The translations under genes and the position numbers were made by a program. Shown in pieces: positions 6,835-11,754 of a stretch of 11,754 bases of DNA. Source of the stretch: Christensenella sp. UBA4651. Lineage in GTDB: Bacteria > Bacillota > Clostridia > Christensenellales > UBA1242. The DNA is taken from the NCBI GenBank assembly GCA_002405615.1, contig DHMD01000059.1:1-11754 (forward strand), in the 5' to 3' direction. The notes under the pieces were generated by a model that was not told the DNA's origin, ran no database searches, and saw only the letters and a list, made by a program, of their open reading frames with translations. Numbering within the stretch: the stretch's first letter is position 1; each line of letters starts with the position of its first letter.

Positions 6835-6916
6835 CCTCATCAGTGTAAGTCAGTGTACGGTTTGTATCGCTTCGCTCAACTTCACCGATACAACCTTACT
6901 TACACCCTTATTTTCC
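6835..6916 (-). repeat. smc 3' end in duplicated, self-complementary form (repeat copy B)
   Basis: This is the partner of the copy at 6673-6756 and covers the last SMC codons (from ENKG to the end), the TGA at 6850-6852 and 15 bases beyond. It folds as GTGTAAGT (6843-6850) with ACTTACAC (6898-6905) and GGTTTGTATCG (6859-6869) with CGATACAACC (6886-6895), the latter with one bulged base. The arm at 6886-6905 encodes GVSKVVS, which is conserved in SMC proteins. That arm is therefore native, and the other arm, holding the last codons and the stop, may be the acquired part. There is no U-tract, so it is not a standard terminator. Confidence 0.8.
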
Positions 6917-9900
6917 ATAGTTACACCATATAGGTTGTCGGCGAGTTCCATAGTAGGTTTACGGTGAGTGATTACTATAAACTGGGTTTCACTCGCAAAC
7001 CTATGCAAATATTTAGCAAAACGCTCAACATTCGCATCGTCCAGTGCCGCATCAATCTCATCGAGCAAGCAGAAAGGCATTGGTCGAAGTTTCAATATCG
7101 CAAACAAAATTGCGATTGCGGTTAGTGATTTCTCTCCACCGCTCAACAACGACAAGTTACCACCCAAAGCTTTACCTGGAGGTACTGCCCTGATTTCGAC
7201 ACCAGCGGTCAGCACATCACCGTCCGTCAACGCAAGTTCGGCACTACCTCCGCCGAACAATTCCCTAAAAATCTTGCTGAAATTCTGGTTTATCCTGTCA
7301 AATTGCGTCATAAAGCGTTCTGTCATTTGGTCGCTCAATTCCTTGATAACGCCCATAACATCAGCCTCCGCCTTTTTGAGGTCGTCCAACTGAGTACTCA
7401 ACTCTGTATAACGCTCATCGAGTGCCTTGCTATCCTCAATAGCATTGACATTTACATTACCCAGTTTATTGATTTCACGCCTGACTTCGTTAATTCTCGC
7501 ATTGCAATTTGTTGGGTCAAATTCCTCATCTTTGAGCTCTAACGCAGTCAGATATGTCAGCTCGTAGTCCTCCAAAATTCTATCTTGCATATTCTCAATA
7601 TTGGTATCAATTTGAGCGAGCCTCGCCTCTTCGTGATAAATCTTTTCATTAAGTCTAGTCAGTTCACCATTGAGTCTAGACCTTTCTTCCTCAATTTCCG
7701 CAATAGAGTCGTGCAATTCCTCTTTGACCGCATCCATTTCCACAATCTTTGACTTAACAGCCGCCAACGAATTGCTAGTTTCCTCGAAATCACCATCTCC
7801 ATTTCCAGCGCTCATCTTGCGAGTTGTTTCAATCGTGATATTGTTTTTGGCGAGCAATGCATTATTTTCATCAATTTCCAGACTCAAACTCTCCTGCTCG
7901 GCAACCAATCTTTCCAATTCAGAATCGAAAGAAGCCAGCTCACTCTCCAATGTAGCAATACTAATTTTTTGCTCTGTAATTTGCTCGTTAAGGTCATCAC
8001 GCTTCGCACACAAAATATCATACTGACTTCTGCCCTTTGTTGGCTCAGCATTTTCGCTTGCCTTTGGCAAATCTGCCCCGTTTACCTCATTGAATAACTC
8101 CAACTCTCTTTCCAAAGCACTCTTGCGAGTCAGCATTCGCGCGATTTCCTGCCCAACGGCTTCTAGTTCATTTTCGTAATTTTCACAGTCCTCTTGTGTA
8201 TGGCGCAAAATTTCCTCTTTTTGCGCAAACTCAACATCACTATCATGCAAAATTTTGCTCTGTTTCTCAATAGCCTCGACCAGTTCATCTCGCATTTCTT
8301 GATATTTTGTTACAGTGTTTTTGAATTCATTTACGTGGCTTTGTTGAATTTTGATTTTTTCGCCAATATCCTCAATTTCACGCTCACGGCTAAGCAAATT
8401 ATTCACTTCTGCTTTTTTGCTACCACCAGCGATAGAACCACCTGTGTTGAGTACATCGCCATCAAGTGTAACAATTTTGAAGCCAAAGCGACTAGCATTA
8501 GCGAGCCTAATCGCAACGTCCATATTTTCCACAACGACAGTATTGCCTAGCAAACTATCAATTACAGGTTGCAACACACTATCAAAAGTAATCAACTCGC
8601 TAGCAATTCCATAACAACCACCAGACCGCAACAGACTAACAAACGACTGATTGATAAACTTCGGCTTTACCGAACTAATAGGCAAAAAGGTAGCACGACC
8701 ATAATTTCGAGATTTGAGATACTGCACCAACCTCTTTGCGTCTTGCTCATCACGAGTTACCACATTTTGAACGGCGAAACCGAGAGCCATCTCGATAGCA
8801 ACCTCCAACTTTTGTGGAACGGTAATAAGTTCCCCGACAACACCGACAATCAACGCATTCAACTCTGCGTTTTTGCCTGCGTCCAATAACAGCCGCCTAA
8901 CCGTATTGTTGTACCCCTCATAATCATCTTGCATTTCCTGCAAAAGTTTACTACGAGATTCCAGTCTACCCAACTCGGAATTTGCCGCATTGTATTTATC
9001 TTGCGCATCACGAATATTTATCTCCAAAGAATTGAGATTTTCTCTCAAAGCGGAAATATTATGGAAAGTTTGCTGCCTTGTTTCCTCAGCCTCCGAACTC
9101 GCCACATTAGCCTGACGCTCTAATATTGCAGCCCCTTCCTTTTTCTCCTCCAAACTACTTTGCCTTTCGGTTAATTCATTAAGTTGGCTGTCTATCCCAG
9201 AAATTTCAGCCGTCAATCTAGCAATATTTGACTTGACTTCACTAATTTTGTCAATCGCATTTTGCACATCTTGTTGCGCCCCACTAACCATTTTTTCATT
9301 CGCCTTGGTCTGCTCCAAAACTTGCGAATAAATATTTTGTAATTCATCACATTTGGCACGCAATTCGCCCAATTTATTGAGTTTCGCACTCTTTTCGGCT
9401 TGCACAGATGTAATCTGCGAATTAATTTTATCAAAATCAGCCCGTTGCTCCCTTAACTCCGCATCAATTTTTTCATTTTGCTCTTGCAAGTATTTTATCC
9501 TTTCCTCATTTACCCTGCGGTCGCCAGCAACTTTTTCTAGGTTGACGGTCAGCCTCAATACCTCGTCATTCATCGCCTGTATCTGCTCGTCCATCGCCTT
9601 GATACCTTCCAAAGACTCGTTGAGATTCTGCGTAGCGTGGTTGATGCTTGCCTCTTTGTTATTGGCGTCCTCTCTCAACCCCTCGATGATATCAGCAATT
9701 TTTTGCTTATTAGCGCTGGCATTCTCAAAGTTATATATGTAGTTATTAATTTCCAAATATTTGAGATTCTCACGAAGTTCGAGATACTTTTTTGCCTTGA
9801 CCGCTTGGTCCCTCATCGGCATCAATTGACGCTCAATCTCAATCACGGTATTGTCTATCAGAGCCAAATTTTCACGAGTGCGAGCCAACTTGTTCTCAGC

Positions 9901-10428
9901 CTCGTTTTTGCGTTCCTTAAATTTGGCAATACCTGCCGCCTCCTCAAAAATCGACCTACGCTCCTCAGGCTTGCTAGATACTATTTGCTCTACACGCCCT
10001 TGACCGATAATTGAATATCCATCACGCCCGATACCGCTATCATGCAACAAATTACGAATATCTTTTAACAAACACGGCGTACGATTCAAGCTATATTCAC
10101 TAGTGCCAGAACGATACAATTTACGAGAGATGACAACCTCATCATAATCAAGGTTAAACTGCTTGTCTTCGTTACCAAAAACTAGGGATACCTCACAATA
10201 AGACAACCCTTTACGCCCCTCTGCTCCCTTAAAAATTACATCCTGCATACTAGAACCACGCAAATTCTTGGGGGCTTGTTCACCCAAAACCCACCTAATC
10301 GCATCGGCAAAGTTGGATTTACCACAACCGTTTGGACCAACTATTGCTGTAATACCATCGCTAAATTCAATAGATAATTTATCCGCAAAGGACTTGAACC
10401 CTAGTACCTCAATTCTCTTAAAACTCAA
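6850..10428 (-). CDS. smc: Chromosome condensation and segregation ATPase SMC
   Basis: An SMC protein of 1192 residues, the usual full length. The N-terminal head has Walker A GPNGCGKSN (31-39) and the Q-loop region GQGRVEQIV (142-150). Two long coiled coils (about 165-510 and 680-1020) flank a hinge at about 520-675 with DGDVLNTGGSIAGGS near its end. The C-terminal head has the signature LSGGEK (1095-1100), Walker B FCLLDEID (1119-1126) and the conserved GVTM and GVSKVVSVKL near the end. SMC forms a dimer that, with ScpA and ScpB, loops and compacts the nucleoid; scpAB are not in this window. The start is a TTG at 10426-10428 with AGGAG 9 bases upstream (10438-10442), giving MSFKRIEVLGFKSFADK as in the family. 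The last residues SEAIQTVH and the stop lie inside the repeat at 6835-6916. plsX ends 33 bases upstream, so the two are probably co-transcribed. Confidence 0.98.
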   Translation of the reverse strand: MSFKRIEVLGFKSFADKLSIEFSDGITAIVGPNGCGKSNFADAIRWVLGEQAPKNLRGSSMQDVIFKGAEGRKGLSYCEVSLVFGNEDKQFNLDYDEVVISRKLYRSGTSEYSLNRTPCLLKDIRNLLHDSGIGRDGYSIIGQGRVEQIVSSKPEERRSIFEEAAGIAKFKERKNEAENKLARTRENLALIDNTVIEIERQLMPMRDQAVKAKKYLELRENLKYLEINNYIYNFENASANKQKIADIIEGLREDANNKEASINHATQNLNESLEGIKAMDEQIQAMNDEVLRLTVNLEKVAGDRRVNEERIKYLQEQNEKIDAELREQRADFDKINSQITSVQAEKSAKLNKLGELRAKCDELQNIYSQVLEQTKANEKMVSGAQQDVQNAIDKISEVKSNIARLTAEISGIDSQLNELTERQSSLEEKKEGAAILERQANVASSEAEETRQQTFHNISALRENLNSLEINIRDAQDKYNAANSELGRLESRSKLLQEMQDDYEGYNNTVRRLLLDAGKNAELNALIVGVVGELITVPQKLEVAIEMALGFAVQNVVTRDEQDAKRLVQYLKSRNYGRATFLPISSVKPKFINQSFVSLLRSGGCYGIASELITFDSVLQPVIDSLLGNTVVVENMDVAIRLANASRFGFKIVTLDGDVLNTGGSIAGGSKKAEVNNLLSREREIEDIGEKIKIQQSHVNEFKNTVTKYQEMRDELVEAIEKQSKILHDSDVEFAQKEEILRHTQEDCENYENELEAVGQEIARMLTRKSALERELELFNEVNGADLPKASENAEPTKGRSQYDILCAKRDDLNEQITEQKISIATLESELASFDSELERLVAEQESLSLEIDENNALLAKNNITIETTRKMSAGNGDGDFEETSNSLAAVKSKIVEMDAVKEELHDSIAEIEEERSRLNGELTRLNEKIYHEEARLAQIDTNIENMQDRILEDYELTYLTALELKDEEFDPTNCNARINEVRREINKLGNVNVNAIEDSKALDERYTELSTQLDDLKKAEADVMGVIKELSDQMTERFMTQFDRINQNFSKIFRELFGGGSAELALTDGDVLTAGVEIRAVPPGKALGGNLSLLSGGEKSLTAIAILFAILKLRPMPFCLLDEIDAALDDANVERFAKYLHRFASETQFIVITHRKPTMELADNLYGVTMENKGVSKVVSVKLSEAIQTVH

Positions 10429-10461
10429 ATCAAATTTCTCCTATTTTTTGCTATAAGTAAA

Positions 10462-11493
10462 CTAATTAGTATCAGTTTCTACATTCTCCAAAATATCTTC
10501 TGCATTCGAAATAACGTTCCCGATTTTTGTGAGCAAATCCCTCTCGGCAAACTCCTTAACCTGCTCGATTGCAGCCTCGAAACTATTCGTCTGTGCAGAC
10601 CCGTGAGCTTTGACAACTATCTGCTTTGTCCCAAGCAACGGCGAACCACCGTATGCCTGATAATCGTAACGCTTCATCACGCCTTTGAGAGGCTTCTTGA
10701 TGAGCAAGCCGCCAACCTTACCTCTAAAAGAGGACTTTAGCCCAGCCTTTAATACACCCATAAAGTTTTGCAAAGTTCCCTCGATACTTTTGAGCAAAAT
10801 ATTGCCACAGAAGCCGTCCGCAACTATAACATCATAATTACCTGACAGAGCGTCTCTAGCCTCCATATTGCCTACATAATTTATTGGCAATTTTTGCAAA
10901 ATCTCGTGAGCCTTTTTTGCTAAATCATTTCCTTTTGCATCCTCAACACCAACATTTAATTGAGCAACTCTCGGTTGAGGCACACCCTCGATTACCCTCA
11001 TAAACTCACTACCCATTAGGGCAAAATGAGCAAGGTTAATAGGCTTGCAATCTACATTTGCACCGCAATCTATTAGCAAAACTTTGCCACCCTTGACTGT
11101 TGGTAACAGTGGAGCAAGTCCTGGCCTAGATACGCCCTTTAACCTACCTAATTTTAGCACAGCCCCCGAAAGCACCGCCCCAGTGCTACCAGCAGAAACC
11201 AGCCCAGCATACTCCCCCGTTTTGAGTAGGTCGAGAGCCATAACAATCGAACTATCACGCTTGGTTCTCAAAGCCTCAACAGGTGACTCGTTACATGTTA
11301 TCACACTATCAGCATTGATAATATGTAGCCTCTCATTATCAAAAGTCTTGCAATTCAGCACCGCCTCTATCTCGCTTTGCTTACCCACAATATCGATCTT
11401 CACATTTTTATTTTTGTATAAAAAGAGCAAACAAGCGTCTACAATTTCATTCATACTCTGGTCGCCACCGTGTGCATCAACTAAAATTTTCAT
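10462..11493 (-). CDS. plsX: Phosphate acyltransferase PlsX
   Basis: A 343-residue PlsX, which makes acyl-phosphate from acyl-ACP; PlsY then acylates glycerol 3-phosphate in the first step of phospholipid synthesis. It is a peripheral membrane enzyme. Motifs seen are VDAHGGD (5-11, usually VDAMGGD), SAGSTGA (100-106), GVSRPGLAPLLP (120-131), DCGANVDCKP (142-151), DGFCGN (226-231) and YGGSPLLG (281-288). Two ATGs stand in tandem (11494-11496 and 11491-11493). The second is preferred because it lies 7 bases from GGGG and gives the usual MKILVDA start; the first would add one Met. It has its own promoter, follows rpmF as in many bacteria, and is 33 bases before smc. Confidence 0.97.
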   Translation of the reverse strand: MKILVDAHGGDQSMNEIVDACLLFLYKNKNVKIDIVGKQSEIEAVLNCKTFDNERLHIINADSVITCNESPVEALRTKRDSSIVMALDLLKTGEYAGLVSAGSTGAVLSGAVLKLGRLKGVSRPGLAPLLPTVKGGKVLLIDCGANVDCKPINLAHFALMGSEFMRVIEGVPQPRVAQLNVGVEDAKGNDLAKKAHEILQKLPINYVGNMEARDALSGNYDVIVADGFCGNILLKSIEGTLQNFMGVLKAGLKSSFRGKVGGLLIKKPLKGVMKRYDYQAYGGSPLLGTKQIVVKAHGSAQTNSFEAAIEQVKEFAERDLLTKIGNVISNAEDILENVETDTN

Positions 11494-11529
11494 CATTCTT
11501 CCCCTTTTGAAAATAAAACTCCTATGATA

Positions 11530-11558
11530 ATTTTACCATAAAATCGCACAATTTACAA
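11530..11558 (-). promoter_or_regulatory. Promoter of plsX (and probably smc-ftsY)
   Basis: On the minus strand TTGTAA (11558-11553) and TAAAAT (11535-11530) are 17 bases apart. TGG directly before the -10 box makes it an extended -10. Transcription would start near 11523, about 30 bases before the plsX ATG. I see no obvious FapR-type inverted repeat overlapping it. Confidence 0.65.
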
Positions 11559-11591
11559 TTAATTTGAGCCAAAAAACTCCCCTAATAAAAG

Positions 11592-11613
11592 AAAAAACAG
11601 CCTATTTAGGCTG
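11592..11613 (-). terminator. Intrinsic terminator of rpmF overlapping its stop codon
   Basis: On the minus strand CAGCCT (11613-11608), loop AAAT and AGGCTG (11603-11598) are followed by six U (11597-11592). The rpmF stop TAA at 11608-11606 is at the top of the left arm and in the loop, so the coding region ends inside the hairpin. Confidence 0.85.
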
Positions 11614-11754
11614 CTTTGTGTTCTTTTTCTTTCCCTTTCTCTAAAACAAGCACTTGTTTACCGTCATAGTAACCACATTTCTTACATACACGGTGAGCCA
11701 ATTTTGGCTCATGACAACGAGGACATTCTACGATTGCAGGAGCACTCACTTTCC
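11606..11754 (-). CDS. rpmF: 50S ribosomal protein L32 (5' end beyond window)
   Basis: The last 48 codons and TAA stop of L32. Visible are KVSAPAIVECPRCHEPKLAH, VCKKCGYYDGKQVL and a Lys-rich tail ending in HKAA. The two Cys pairs (CPRC and CKKC) mark the zinc-binding form of the protein. L32 is a small protein of the large ribosomal subunit. The rpmF-plsX order is widely conserved and links ribosome and lipid synthesis, but here a terminator and a new promoter separate the two genes. Confidence 0.95.
   Translation of the reverse strand, partial: KVSAPAIVECPRCHEPKLAHRVCKKCGYYDGKQVLVLEKGKEKEHKAA

Noticed and set aside
6835..6916. Palindrome at the smc end as an intrinsic terminator
   Set aside because: No U-tract follows the hairpin on the minus strand, and most of one arm is conserved coding sequence.
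6850..10428. Many plus-strand frames opposite smc, including several over 100 codons
   Set aside because: They are mirror frames of a long coding gene, with no promoters or ribosome sites and no recognisable domains.

Overview
The window looks like a chromosomal segment from a low-GC, Gram-positive (Bacillota/Clostridia-like) bacterium. Gene content (rpmF-plsX-smc-ftsY and lepA-hemW), AGGAG-type ribosome binding sites, sigma-A-like promoters and U-tract terminators all fit. TGA is used as a stop codon (smc, hemW), so the code is the standard bacterial one and not the Mycoplasma code. No phage genes, transposase, CRISPR array, tRNA or rRNA were seen.

Layout from the right edge on the minus strand: the 3' end of rpmF (ribosomal protein L32), closed by an intrinsic terminator that contains its own stop codon; then a promoter and plsX (phospholipid acyl transfer), smc (chromosome condensation) and ftsY (SRP receptor). 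In many Bacillota acpP and rnc lie between plsX and smc; here only 33 bases do. The smc-ftsY gap (6608-6849) holds an imperfect duplication of the smc 3' end, and each copy can fold on itself. Between the copies lies a third, GC-rich hairpin, so the gap resembles a small mosaic of palindromic repeats.

The middle carries two plus-strand single-gene units: a glycerophosphodiester phosphodiesterase family gene (3717-4457) and a 351-residue protein of unknown family (4559-5614). The second has a near-consensus promoter and a strong terminator and meets ftsY tail to tail.

The left part is minus strand again: lepA (elongation factor 4) from a good promoter, followed after 7 bases by hemW (radical SAM heme chaperone). 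Past hemW a separate promoter starts a transcript with an apparently structured leader of about 130 nt (368-498), ahead of an unrecognised membrane-anchored protein that runs off the left edge. hrcA, which often follows hemW in Bacillota, is not there.

The core genes serve translation, membrane lipid synthesis, protein targeting and chromosome organisation. The parts not explained by known families are the structured leader and its gene, the orphan at 4559-5614, and the smc-ftsY repeat cluster. No complete new multi-gene system is evident.
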